Shown here: positions 52,394 to 60,578 of the stretch, one piece after another | Numbering within the stretch: the first letter of the stretch is position 1 | How the letters are laid out: each line of letters opens with the position of its first letter | Assembly: GCA_023426125.1 (NCBI GenBank) | Contig: JAFABI010000056.1 | Span: 1-64,000, forward strand | DNA: 64,000 nucleotides | Reading direction: 5' to 3' | DNA from: Bacillota bacterium | Lineage (GTDB): Bacteria; Bacillota; Clostridia; Acetivibrionales; DTU013 | Notes under the pieces: model-generated | What the model was told of the DNA's origin: nothing | What the model saw: the letters and a program-made list of their open reading frames with translations, nothing else | The model's database searches: none | Made by a program: the position numbers and the translations under genes

Positions 52394-52490
52394 TGTAGGG
52401 GCGCGCATTGCGCGTCCTTTTATGTTGCAGACGCTATTGTAAAGCGCAGAAAATACTGTCCTGTAGGGGCGGGCATTGCACGTCCTCTTA
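52394..52490. repeat. Two copies of the GGGGCG intergenic repeat
   Basis: TGTAGGGGCGCGCATTGCGC at 52394 and TGTAGGGGCGGGCATTGCAC at 52462, each followed by GTCC(T)TTATG or GTCCTCTTATG. Related to the repeat at 10796. Located between convergent apgM and azlD. Confidence 0.65.
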
Positions 52491-52504
52491 TGCTTCATAT
52501 TTAT

Positions 52505-52810
52505 CTATCCTATCACCAAAATCAAAAAGGAAACCACGATGGAGGAAATAACCGACAATATGAGGCCGCCCTTAAACCAGGAGCAAATTCCCGCCGCCCC
52601 TATCCCCAGGATTGTCGCCAGTTCCATTCCGGAGGACGCCTGCATGGCGCCTCTTACGATAAGCGCGCTCAGGGCCGTATAGGGTATGTAAAGTAAAAAT
52701 CTCTTTACCAGGGGATTCAGGGGACGTTCCGTCAAAAAAAGCAGCGGAATCAACCTGGGAATGTATGTTACTGCCATCATCCCGAATATCAGCGGTAAAT
52801 GTCCGTTCAT
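52505..52810 (-). CDS. azlD: Branched-chain amino acid transport protein AzlD
   Basis: 101-residue small subunit of the AzlCD (LIV-E type) exporter with four hydrophobic segments (MMAVTYIPRLIPLLFL, LLYIPYTALSALIVRG, ATILGIGAAGICSWF, LSVISSIVVSFLILVIG). Its ATG overlaps the azlC stop by four bases. Confidence 0.92.
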   Translation of the reverse strand: MNGHLPLIFGMMAVTYIPRLIPLLFLTERPLNPLVKRFLLYIPYTALSALIVRGAMQASSGMELATILGIGAAGICSWFKGGLILSVISSIVVSFLILVIG

Positions 52811-53511
52811 GCCTGTACCTCCGTCGTATCATCCTTCAAAAGCAGCAAACCCAGGCCTGCGGCCGTGATAATGGTTGTAATCAGGATCCAGCCGTCCGGA
52901 ACAATTTTAAATAGAGCAAGAAGTACATAGACAGCGCCTGAAATCAGCGACAGATAAAGAACATTCAAGGACTTCCTCACCTCAGGTATCAATAAGGCTG
53001 CAAACATTGCATACAGGCCTATCCCCAGGCTGTTCTGCACTACTGTGGGAAGAACCGTTCCGACCAGGTAGCCGGTTAAGGTTCCAAGAACCCATGAACC
53101 ATAGGAAGCGGTATGCAGCGAAAGTAAAAACGGCGTATCCAGCTTTTCTCCCTTCAGTGTGGAGATGGAAAAGGTTTCGTCCGTCACTCCGAAGGCGATA
53201 AACGGCAGCCATTTTTTCTTAGCTTCCTTCAGCTTCACGGACAAAGACGCACTCATCATCAGATGCCGCAGGTTCAGCAAAAAAGTGGCGAAAATGATGT
53301 TGCCCGCAGCAACACCGGCCTTGATCAGGTCCAGCGCCATAAACTGGCTGGCGCCGGCAAATACGAAGATGGAAAAGAAACAGCTGTCCCGAAACGAGAT
53401 GCCCACATTTTTAGAAAGCAGGCCGAAAGCCATGGCTACCGGAAAATAGCCGATGATGATAGGAAAGCCTGAAATTATCCCGCTTTTTAAGCTTTTATAT
53501 GTATTCCCCAC
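52807..53511 (-). CDS. azlC: Branched-chain amino acid exporter AzlC
   Basis: 234 residues, large subunit of the AzlCD exporter, with seven or eight hydrophobic segments and the family motif FSIFVFAGASQFMALDLI plus FATFLLNLRHLMMSASLS. The GTG start has GGGGG upstream. Cotranscribed with azlD. Confidence 0.93.
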   Translation of the reverse strand: MGNTYKSLKSGIISGFPIIIGYFPVAMAFGLLSKNVGISFRDSCFFSIFVFAGASQFMALDLIKAGVAAGNIIFATFLLNLRHLMMSASLSVKLKEAKKKWLPFIAFGVTDETFSISTLKGEKLDTPFLLSLHTASYGSWVLGTLTGYLVGTVLPTVVQNSLGIGLYAMFAALLIPEVRKSLNVLYLSLISGAVYVLLALFKIVPDGWILITTIITAAGLGLLLLKDDTTEVQA

Positions 53512-53560
53512 TTCTATCCCCCACTCAACTTATTGCCAGTTTGCGCTTACTATCACGGGC

Positions 53561-53782
53561 GGACGGCCAATGGCCGCCCCTACACTGTATGTTTTACGGT
53601 GAATGACTGCCCATACACCAAGTGTCTTACGGTCAATGGCCAGCCCCACATCATATGCTTTACAGACAATGGTTGCTCATGCATCAAGTGCCTGCGGTCA
53701 ATGGTTGGCCCTACACTGAATGCTTTACGGTCAATAGTTGCCCATACATCAAATGCCTTGCGGTCAATGGCCACCCTATGCG
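53561..53782. repeat. 33-bp tandem repeat array
   Basis: About 6.7 diverged copies of a 33-base unit of the form ACGGTCAATGGCC(N)CCCTACA-C(N)AATGCTT. Unit length is constant, so frames stay open across it (11-codon period), but no start or ribosome site suggests coding. It fills the gap between azlC and gpsA. Confidence 0.85.
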
Positions 53783-53826
53783 ACAAAGAATCGTCCCCTG
53801 TCGTACTCACCGAGTGGCAAACCTGC

Positions 53827-54849
53827 TCACCAGATGTCATTGAGCACATCCAGCTCCAATTCATGCGTCCTGTCTCTGGTCATCAGGTCGACAACCGCCT
53901 GTCTGGCACCTTTGCCTTCAAACAGGATCTTATATGCTTCCGTCGTTATAGGCATTTTCACATTTAATTCCGCCGCCAGCTTATATACAGGCTCCGTGGT
54001 GTATACGCCCTCTACGACCATTTTAACTTCCTTTAAGGCTTCTTCAACGCTCCTGCCCTGTCCGATCAATATGCCGGCTCTCCTGTTCCTGCTGTGCATG
54101 CTGGTGCAGGTAACAATAAGGTCCCCGATCCCTGCCAGCCCCGAGAAGGTCTGTATCTGCGCCCCCATAGCGCTCCCCAGCCGTGATATTTCCGCTATGC
54201 CCCTGGTCATTAAGGCCGCCTTGGTATTGTCTCCGAAGCCGAGGCCGTCCGAAATGCCTGCGCAAAGGGCAATTACATTTTTAATCGCACCACCCAGCTC
54301 CACTCCGGTGATATCGGGATTGGTATATACGCGGAACCTGGGAGACATGAAGCAATCCTGTACCAATTCCGCCGCCGCCCTGCTTTCGGATGCAGCCACA
54401 TATGCCGTAGGAATCCCTTTTGAAAGCTCCTCCGCATGGCAGGGCCCCGACATGGCCACGACCTCCGCCGACGGAATTTCCTGCTTTATGACCTCCGACA
54501 TCCTGAATCCGGTGCCCTTTTCAAGACCTTTTGAAAAACACACGACCACCTTTTGTTCTTTTATTTGTGAAGACATCCTGATGACATTTTGTCTTATCGT
54601 CTGGGACGGAATTACCAGCACCAGAATGTCCGAATAGCTTATGGTTTCAGTCAAATCCGCGGTGCAAACCACCTTTTCCGGCACCACCGCCCCCGGCAGC
54701 TTTTCCTTTTGCTCCCGGAAGGTGTTGATCATTTCCACTTCTTCCATGAAGGGCGACCACATTCTGACATTGTGCCCATTATTGGCCAGAAGGATTGAAA
54801 CGGCTGTTCCCATGCTACCTGCGCCTATTACAGAAATGTTCCTATCCAT
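53827..54849 (-). CDS. gpsA: Glycerol-3-phosphate dehydrogenase [NAD(P)+]
   Basis: 340 residues making sn-glycerol 3-phosphate for phospholipids. It has the Rossmann motif VIGAGSMGTAVSILL, CFSKGLEKGTGFRMSE, the MSGPCHAEE segment and catalytic Lys in ELGGAIKNVIALCAG. The start MDRNISV has GGAGGG five bases upstream; the frame is open 27 codons further into plsY. It overlaps plsY by eight bases; plsY-gpsA are a functional pair. Confidence 0.96.
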   Translation of the reverse strand: MDRNISVIGAGSMGTAVSILLANNGHNVRMWSPFMEEVEMINTFREQKEKLPGAVVPEKVVCTADLTETISYSDILVLVIPSQTIRQNVIRMSSQIKEQKVVVCFSKGLEKGTGFRMSEVIKQEIPSAEVVAMSGPCHAEELSKGIPTAYVAASESRAAAELVQDCFMSPRFRVYTNPDITGVELGGAIKNVIALCAGISDGLGFGDNTKAALMTRGIAEISRLGSAMGAQIQTFSGLAGIGDLIVTCTSMHSRNRRAGILIGQGRSVEEALKEVKMVVEGVYTTEPVYKLAAELNVKMPITTEAYKILFEGKGARQAVVDLMTRDRTHELELDVLNDIW

Positions 54850-55453
54850 TTTTGCCCTCCGGTTTTTTTGCTCCCAGCTTTGATTCCTTCCCCGCCAGCA
54901 GCCGTTTGATATTGTCATGGTGCAGGACAATAATCATAATCCCTATAATGGCAGAAAAGATAATATTGACCGTATCCCTTCCAAACGCCAGAGAAACGAA
55001 AGGAAACAACGCCGCACCGATCATGGAGCCAAGGGATACATACCTTGTGATCGCAACAACGACAATAAAAACGCCCAGCAGCAGCAGCGCTATTTGCCAA
55101 TCCATCATTAGCAAAACCGCCAGGGAGGTCAGGACCCCTCTTCCACCTTTAAAGCCGAAATATACCGGCCAATTGTGACCTGCAATCGCTGCGAGGCCGC
55201 CTATCATACCGCCTATAGGCTCACCATACAAGCTCAAACCGATCAAGTAGGCCACAATGCCTTTCAGCATATCGCCTATAAGTGCAAACAACGCGGCCTT
55301 TTTGCCCAGCGTCCGCAATGTATTGGTTGTGCCCGCATTACCGCTGCCGTGCTTCCTTATATCAATTCCGTAAAACTTTCCCACGATCATGGAACTGTTC
55401 AAGCTGCCCAGCAAATAGCCCGCAACCGCTGCCACTACCAAGAATATCGTCAT
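54842..55453 (-). CDS. plsY: Glycerol-3-phosphate acyltransferase PlsY
   Basis: 203-residue membrane enzyme that transfers the acyl group from acyl-phosphate to glycerol 3-phosphate. Five hydrophobic segments. Signatures are YLLGSLNSSMIVGKFYGIDI, RKHGSGNAGTTNTLRTLG, GHNWPVYFGFKGGRGV and KRLLAGKES. ATG with GAGGAG upstream. Between der and gpsA. Confidence 0.96.
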   Translation of the reverse strand: MTIFLVVAAVAGYLLGSLNSSMIVGKFYGIDIRKHGSGNAGTTNTLRTLGKKAALFALIGDMLKGIVAYLIGLSLYGEPIGGMIGGLAAIAGHNWPVYFGFKGGRGVLTSLAVLLMMDWQIALLLLGVFIVVVAITRYVSLGSMIGAALFPFVSLAFGRDTVNIIFSAIIGIMIIVLHHDNIKRLLAGKESKLGAKKPEGKNG

Positions 55454-55525
55454 ACAAATCCACTCCTCACCCAGTCATTTAAATACGATTACCATTATCT
55501 TTTTTCCCGCCAATGACAAATAAAG

Positions 55526-56857
55526 TTAAATTTGTTCCTTTTCGTTTTTCTCCCTGTGAATAAACCTTATTGGCGTGCCTTCAAAGCCGAAGCTCTTCCG
55601 CAGCTGGTTTTCGATATATCTTTCATAGGAATAGTGGAACAGCTCCATGTTGTTGACAAAGATGACAAATTCGGGCGGCTTTACACCCGCCTGGGTGGCA
55701 TAATACAATTTCAGCCGCTTGCCTTTGTCCGAAGGCGGCTGCACCATGGCTGTCGCCTCATTGATCACATCGTTGAGCATCCCGGTGGAAATCCTCAAAG
55801 CCGCCTGGTTGGATACAAATTTTATAAGCTCATAGAGCTTTCCCACCCGCTGCCCTGTTTTTGCAGAAATGAAAACAATGGGGGCATAGGTCATAAAGCC
55901 CAGACCTTCGTAGACCCTTTTCCTGTATTCCTCCAGCGTGCCCGTTTCTTTTTCAACCAGATCCCATTTGTTCACCACAATAATGGACGCCTTCCCCTGT
56001 TCATGCGCGTAGCCTGCGATTTTGGAATCCTGTTCGGTGACGCCGTCCTTGGCGTCGATCATGATCAGGCAAACGTTGGCTCTCTCAACCGCGGACCACG
56101 CACGGATGATGCTGTATTTTTCGATATTCTCTACGATTCTGCTTTTTCTTCTGATTCCGGCAGTATCGATAAACACATATTTGTCTTCACCGTTTTCCAC
56201 ATAGGTATCTATAGCGTCGCGGGTAGTACCCGGGATGTCGCTGACGATTACCCTGTCTTCGCCCAGAATCTTGTTTATCAGAGACGATTTCCCCGCATTC
56301 GGCTTGCCTATGACCGCCACTTTGACTACTTCGTCCTCATATTCTTCCTCATCCGATTCCGGAAAGTACTTGAAAATCTCGTCCAGCAGGTCGCCCATGC
56401 CCAGTCCGTGGACCGATGAAATGGTCATGACCTCGCCGATGGCCAGATTGTAGAATTCGTATATTTCCGCCGGCGGTTCGCCTATCTTGTCCACCTTGTT
56501 GGCGACAAGGATCACCGGCTTTGCCGATTTCCGCAGCATGGTGGCGATTTCCCCATCGGTGGCGGTCATACCGTCTTTGGCATCCACCATGAATACAATG
56601 ACGTCCGCCATCTCGATGGCCATCTCCGCCTGCCTTTTCATCTGCTGCATGATCTGGTTTTCCGAGTAGGGCTCTATACCGCCGGTATCTATCAAGGTGA
56701 ATTTCCTGCTTCTCCACTCCACCTCGGTGTAAATCCTGTCCCTCGTAACTCCGGGGGTATCCTCAACAATTGAAATCCTCTTTCCCGCTATGTAGTTGAA
56801 AAACGTGGACTTACCGACGTTTGGCCTGCCTACTACCGCAACTACAGGTTTTGCCAT
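55526..56857 (-). CDS. der: Ribosome biogenesis GTPase Der (EngA)
   Basis: 443 residues with two tandem GTPase domains (G1 motifs GRPNVGKSTFF near residue 10 and GKPNAGKSSLI near 186; NKVD and NKWD G4 motifs) and a C-terminal KH-like domain. It acts in 50S assembly. The second of two adjacent ATGs is chosen because it lies six bases after GGGAGG and overlaps the upstream TGA (TGATG), indicating coupling to the DUF512 gene. Confidence 0.97.
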   Translation of the reverse strand: MAKPVVAVVGRPNVGKSTFFNYIAGKRISIVEDTPGVTRDRIYTEVEWRSRKFTLIDTGGIEPYSENQIMQQMKRQAEMAIEMADVIVFMVDAKDGMTATDGEIATMLRKSAKPVILVANKVDKIGEPPAEIYEFYNLAIGEVMTISSVHGLGMGDLLDEIFKYFPESDEEEYEDEVVKVAVIGKPNAGKSSLINKILGEDRVIVSDIPGTTRDAIDTYVENGEDKYVFIDTAGIRRKSRIVENIEKYSIIRAWSAVERANVCLIMIDAKDGVTEQDSKIAGYAHEQGKASIIVVNKWDLVEKETGTLEEYRKRVYEGLGFMTYAPIVFISAKTGQRVGKLYELIKFVSNQAALRISTGMLNDVINEATAMVQPPSDKGKRLKLYYATQAGVKPPEFVIFVNNMELFHYSYERYIENQLRKSFGFEGTPIRFIHREKNEKEQI

Positions 56858-58194
56858 CATTTACCTCCCAGGATCTTATTTATAAAATCCTCTCCGCTGT
56901 TTTCCACAATGGTGACCTTGACATCCAGGCTCTCTGAAAGCCTTGCAACCGTAAAGTCATCCAGGAATATTTCCTCGCCGGCCTTCAGCATGCTTCTGGA
57001 AATCAGCAGTTCCCGGCCGAGGGAAGCTCCCTTCAATTGCTCTGCGACGTCCTTTCCCGTTAGAAGACCGGTCACAGTGACATTTTCTCCAAAAAAAACA
57101 TTTTTTATCGGATACACAGCCACTTTTAAGTTATTATATCTTTTTTCCAGCCTGTCCGCCATTTCTTTTATAAAATTATAAACCGACACTCCGGTGGCAA
57201 TGCTTACGACCCTTTCCCCGCCATCTCTACGGACGGCTTCACTTTCCTCCAGGCTCTCAAAATATCCGTCAAATTCATTTTTAAACAGCGCCACCAGCCC
57301 CACCCCGTTTTCCAGTTGGGGGAAATCTTCATACGCGCTGTATTCGGGAAGGTCAATTTCAGACATGATGTAAAACTCATCCGCAAGGTATACGATTCTC
57401 GCTCCCTTTTCCCGTAAAAATGTTTCCTGCCGCTTTTCCACCTGCCGTACCACTTCCAGGGACGAATCCCGGTCAAAAGGGCGGAGCCTGTACAAGCCCT
57501 GACGCCATCTGGTCAGGCCTACCGGTACGACGGAAATGCTCGACATGCCCGGATAGAGCTCTGACAACTCGGAAATGGTTCTATCCAGCTCACTGCCATC
57601 ATTTATTTCCCTGCATAATACGATCTGGGTGTTGACGAAGATACCGCCTTCCACCAGCTTTTTTATTTTATCCAGCACATCGCCGCCGAACCTGCTTCCA
57701 AGCATAAACCGCCTGAGCTCCGGATTGGTCGTATGGACGGAAACATTGATGGGGGACATTTTATACCTGATGATACGGTCAAGGTCTTCACCGTTCATAT
57801 TGGTCAGGGTGACATAATTTCCCGAAAGATAGGACAATCTCGAGTCGTCATCCTTGAAATAAACCGTTTTTCGCATGCCCCGGGGCAGCTGGTCGATAAA
57901 ACAAAAGATGCATTGATTGGTGCAGCTTTTTGAAGCATCCATCAGTGAATCCTCAAATTCCATGCCCAGGTCCTCATACTGCTCCTTCTCCACTTCGATC
58001 TCCCAGACTTCGCCGTCCTTCTTCTGCAGGACGAGGGTCAGGGTTTCTTCGGAGGTGAGGTACCTGTAATCAAAAATATCTTTTATTTTTTCACCGTTTA
58101 TGGACACCAGTATGTCTCCCGCCTCGATACCCGCTTCACAGGCAATGCTTCCCGCTTCGACAGCCGATACGGCAACCTTTGGTTTTTTGCTCAA
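56857..58194 (-). CDS. DUF512 family protein (PDZ-like plus radical-SAM-like)
   Basis: 445 residues: an N-terminal PDZ-like domain (SIACEAGIEAGDILVSINGE, residues 10-75), then a region with the cysteine motif CTNQCIFCFIDQLPRGMR typical of radical SAM 4Fe-4S binding, and the DUF512 C-terminus (KNVFFGENVTVTGLLTGKD). The function is unknown. It is commonly next to der. The TTG start (MSKKPKVA) has GGAGG five bases upstream; an ATG 14 codons earlier would precede the Shine-Dalgarno. A CRISPR-like hairpin lies 57 bases upstream. Confidence 0.9.
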   Translation of the reverse strand: MSKKPKVAVSAVEAGSIACEAGIEAGDILVSINGEKIKDIFDYRYLTSEETLTLVLQKKDGEVWEIEVEKEQYEDLGMEFEDSLMDASKSCTNQCIFCFIDQLPRGMRKTVYFKDDDSRLSYLSGNYVTLTNMNGEDLDRIIRYKMSPINVSVHTTNPELRRFMLGSRFGGDVLDKIKKLVEGGIFVNTQIVLCREINDGSELDRTISELSELYPGMSSISVVPVGLTRWRQGLYRLRPFDRDSSLEVVRQVEKRQETFLREKGARIVYLADEFYIMSEIDLPEYSAYEDFPQLENGVGLVALFKNEFDGYFESLEESEAVRRDGGERVVSIATGVSVYNFIKEMADRLEKRYNNLKVAVYPIKNVFFGENVTVTGLLTGKDVAEQLKGASLGRELLISRSMLKAGEEIFLDDFTVARLSESLDVKVTIVENSGEDFINKILGGK

Positions 58195-58251
58195 AACAAC
58201 CTCCAAAAGCAAAATAAAAGCAGCAGGCATAGCCAACTGCTTTCACTCGAT

Positions 58252-58282
58252 GTTTCATTCCCGCACCCATATGGGGTGCGAC
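58252..58282 (-). repeat. Solitary CRISPR-repeat-like hairpin (R2)
   Basis: Minus strand: GTCGCACCCCATATGGGTGC followed by GGGAATGAAAC. The stem is the same as in R1. It lies eight bases after rpmF and 57 before the DUF512 gene, in sense orientation. Confidence 0.8.
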
Positions 58283-58289
58283 CGTTTAC

Positions 58290-58475
58290 CTATTTTGCTT
58301 CAGCTTCTTTGACTACTTCCTTGCCGTCATAATAACCACATTCTTTACAAACGATATGAGGGACTTTCAAGGAATGACACTGCGGACAGCTGATCAAGCC
58401 GGGCTGTGACAATTTCCACTGTGACCTTCTCATTCCCGTTCTGGCTTTGGACCATTTGCGTTTTGGGTTTGCCAT
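58290..58475 (-). CDS. rpmF: 50S ribosomal protein L32
   Basis: 61 residues: MANPKRKWSKARTGMRRSQW at the start and a zinc-binding set CPQCHSL...CKECGYYDG, the four-cysteine form of L32. AGGGAGG lies seven bases before the ATG. It follows the yceD (DUF177) gene as in most bacteria. CRISPR-like hairpins R3 and R2 flank it closely on both sides. Confidence 0.97.
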   Translation of the reverse strand: MANPKRKWSKARTGMRRSQWKLSQPGLISCPQCHSLKVPHIVCKECGYYDGKEVVKEAEAK

Positions 58476-58494
58476 ATTTACACCTCCCTGATTT

Positions 58495-58530
58495 TCTTCA
58501 ATCCACGCTCCCCCCTGTGTAGGGAGCATC
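58495..58530 (-). repeat. Solitary CRISPR-repeat-like hairpin (R3), rpmF leader
   Basis: Minus strand: GATGCTCCCTACACAGGGGG followed by GAGCGTGGATTGAAGA. The stem is GCTCCC/GGGAGC with extra G in the loop; the tail GCGTGGATTGAA is that of type I-C repeats. It ends 19 bases before the rpmF ATG and just after the yceD stop. Confidence 0.82.
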
Positions 58531-58567
58531 CTGGCGAGCCGGTGGTTACCGACTGTTCCGGTTTATT

Positions 58568-59074
58568 TCAATGCTTCTTATCAAAAAAATCTTTGAGCGA
58601 TTCCATCTGCAGATTCACAGAATCCTCGTTGCAGCTGCACGGTCCTTCATTCAGGTTAGCTCCGCATTTTTGGCACAACCCTTTGCAATCCTGGGTACAA
58701 ACCTGGCGCATAGGAAAATTGAGAATGATATTGTCCTCAATAATTTTATCCAGCTCCAAAAAATTGCCCGTATACGTGTAGGCATCCAGCTCATCGATCT
58801 CCGATTTACCGTTGACGATGCTTTCAAACACTTCGATGGCAAGCTGTCTTTCAATCTCCCCAAGACATCTGAAGCATCGAACCTTGTACCCGGTTTCCAA
58901 CCGTCCGTCTAGTTCAAGTATACCATTCATATTCGTCAGGTTTCCGTTGAAGCTGATGGGTTTGCTTATTTTATAGCCATCCATCAACTGCATACCGACA
59001 ATCTTGTCTTCCAGAAAACTCAATGCCAGTGATGCGCCGTTCACCCTTGTAATATCGGATATATCAACTTTCAT
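58568..59074 (-). CDS. yceD: YceD/DUF177 family protein
   Basis: 168-residue DUF177 protein, almost always encoded before rpmF and linked to 23S rRNA metabolism. It contains CFRCLGEIERQ and a C-terminal cysteine set CTQDCKGLCQKCGANLN with CSC, probably zinc-binding. The start is uncertain. MKVDISDI is the usual family N-terminus, but GAGAAG directly abuts it; an ATG 15 codons upstream (59119) begins exactly at the end of hairpin R4. The promoter is at 59178-59206. Confidence 0.9.
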   Translation of the reverse strand: MKVDISDITRVNGASLALSFLEDKIVGMQLMDGYKISKPISFNGNLTNMNGILELDGRLETGYKVRCFRCLGEIERQLAIEVFESIVNGKSEIDELDAYTYTGNFLELDKIIEDNIILNFPMRQVCTQDCKGLCQKCGANLNEGPCSCNEDSVNLQMESLKDFFDKKH

Positions 59075-59119
59075 CTTCTCAATCGCCGTACCCACGCGGG
59101 ATACCGCTATTCCTCTCAT

Positions 59120-59152
59120 ATTTCAATCTACGCCCCCCTTGCAGGGAGCGGC
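59120..59152 (-). repeat. Solitary CRISPR-repeat-like hairpin (R4), yceD leader
   Basis: Minus strand: GCCGCTCCCTGCAAGGGGGG followed by CGTAGATTGAAAT. It starts about 19 bases after the predicted transcription start and ends directly against an ATG in the yceD frame. Confidence 0.85.
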
Positions 59153-59177
59153 TTAAGGTTGAAAACCGACAAATGAT

Positions 59178-59206
59178 ATTATACTAACGAATGGTAGTAT
59201 TGTCAA
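59178..59206 (-). promoter_or_regulatory. yceD-rpmF promoter
   Basis: TTGACA (59201-59206, minus strand), 17 bases, TATAAT (59178-59183): a perfect sigma-A promoter just after ackA, with hairpin R4 in the resulting leader. Confidence 0.92.
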
Positions 59207-59218
59207 GGCAATTTATTT

Positions 59219-60409
59219 TTAAATCAGCTGCATTGTCTCTCTTGCGATGGCCAGTTCCTCGTTGGTGGGAATGACCAGTGACCTCACGGTCGCACCCGGA
59301 GCACTGATATCAAGCTCCTTGCCCCTGATCTCATTCTTATCCCAATCCACCTTGATGCCCATATAATCCATCCCCTCAAGGATTCCTTTTCTTACAATAC
59401 CGTTGTTTTCACCAATACCGGCGGTAAATATGACCGCATCCACACCGTTTACGACAGCCGCATATTCACCGATATACTTTTTGGCCCTGTAGCAGAAAAT
59501 ATCAATGGCGAGCTGAGCTCTTTCATTGCCTGCATCGGCTGCGGCATGGATGTCCCTGAAATCGCTGCTGACGCCGGAAATTCCAAGCACTCCCGATTTC
59601 TTGTTCAGATAGTCGTTAATATCCTTGACCGACATACTCTCCTTATTCATAAGATAAGAGATCACTGCCGGGTCGATTGTTCCGCTCCTTGTCCCCATGG
59701 CAAGACCGGCCAAAGGCGTGTAGCCCATGCTGGTCTCCACTGATTTTCCATATTTGATTGCACAAACGCTGGCGCCATTTCCAAGGTGGCAGGAGATAAG
59801 CTTCAATTCCTCAAGAGGCTTTTTCAGCATTGCTGCCGCTCTTTGTGCGACATACTTGTGCGAGGTGCCATGGAAGCCGTATTTTCGAACGCCGTATTTT
59901 TCATAAATTTCATATGGCAGTGCATAGAGGTACGCATGTTTGGGCATTGTCTGATGAAAAGCCGTATCAAACACCGCTACCATGGGAATCCCCGGCATGA
60001 TATTCTGGCATGCTTCAATGCCTGTAATATTGGGAGGATTGTGAAGGGGCGCCAGCTCTATGCATTCCCTTATGGCATTCATTACCTGGTCGTCGATGAT
60101 CACTGAGTTGTGAAATTTTTCGCCGCCATGGACAACACGATGGCCTACTGCGTTGATTTCCGACATTTCCTTGATAACTCCGATTTTTTCATCGGTAAGG
60201 ACACGGATCACTTCCTTGATAGCCGCTTTATGATTGCTCATGTCCTTATCGATGACAACCGTATCCGTCCCGGTCTTTGAGTGCTTGATGAAGGAATTGT
60301 CAATTCCGATTCTGTCACAAAGCCCCTTTGCCAGAACGCTCTCGTCCGTCATATCGATCAGCTGGTATTTCAAGGATGAACTGCCTGTATTGATAACTAA
60401 AATCTTCAT
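59219..60409 (-). CDS. ackA: Acetate kinase
   Basis: 396 residues, ASKHA fold: VINTGSSSLKYQLI at the N-terminus, VVHGGEKFHNSVII, VFDTAFHQTMPKHAYLYALP, GFHGTSHKYVA and the adenosine motif IFTAGIGENNGIVRKGI. It makes ATP and acetate from acetyl phosphate. AAAGGAG precedes the ATG. It follows pta by 169 bases; that gap holds hairpins (CCCGGCGC...CGCCGGG, TGGTCG...CGACCA) that may adjust the pta/ackA ratio. Confidence 0.98.
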   Translation of the reverse strand: MKILVINTGSSSLKYQLIDMTDESVLAKGLCDRIGIDNSFIKHSKTGTDTVVIDKDMSNHKAAIKEVIRVLTDEKIGVIKEMSEINAVGHRVVHGGEKFHNSVIIDDQVMNAIRECIELAPLHNPPNITGIEACQNIMPGIPMVAVFDTAFHQTMPKHAYLYALPYEIYEKYGVRKYGFHGTSHKYVAQRAAAMLKKPLEELKLISCHLGNGASVCAIKYGKSVETSMGYTPLAGLAMGTRSGTIDPAVISYLMNKESMSVKDINDYLNKKSGVLGISGVSSDFRDIHAAADAGNERAQLAIDIFCYRAKKYIGEYAAVVNGVDAVIFTAGIGENNGIVRKGILEGMDYMGIKVDWDKNEIRGKELDISAPGATVRSLVIPTNEELAIARETMQLI

Positions 60410-60578
60410 TTATTATCGCTCCTTTTCCAAAGGGGACATTCCCCGGCATAGCCTTAAGAAGGAAGGGGTGTGTCCCTGTCTTTTCTCTAACATTTCCCGG
60501 CGCACTATCCATCGCCGGGGAGGTGTGTTCCAGGTTGCATGGTCGGGCAGTCGACGAAGTCAACGACCAGCCGCTGTC

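Noticed and set aside
58252..59152. A true CRISPR array at the hairpins R2-R4
   Set aside because: The intervals between the repeats are 212 and 589 bases and contain conserved genes; there are no spacer-sized gaps and no cas genes in the window.
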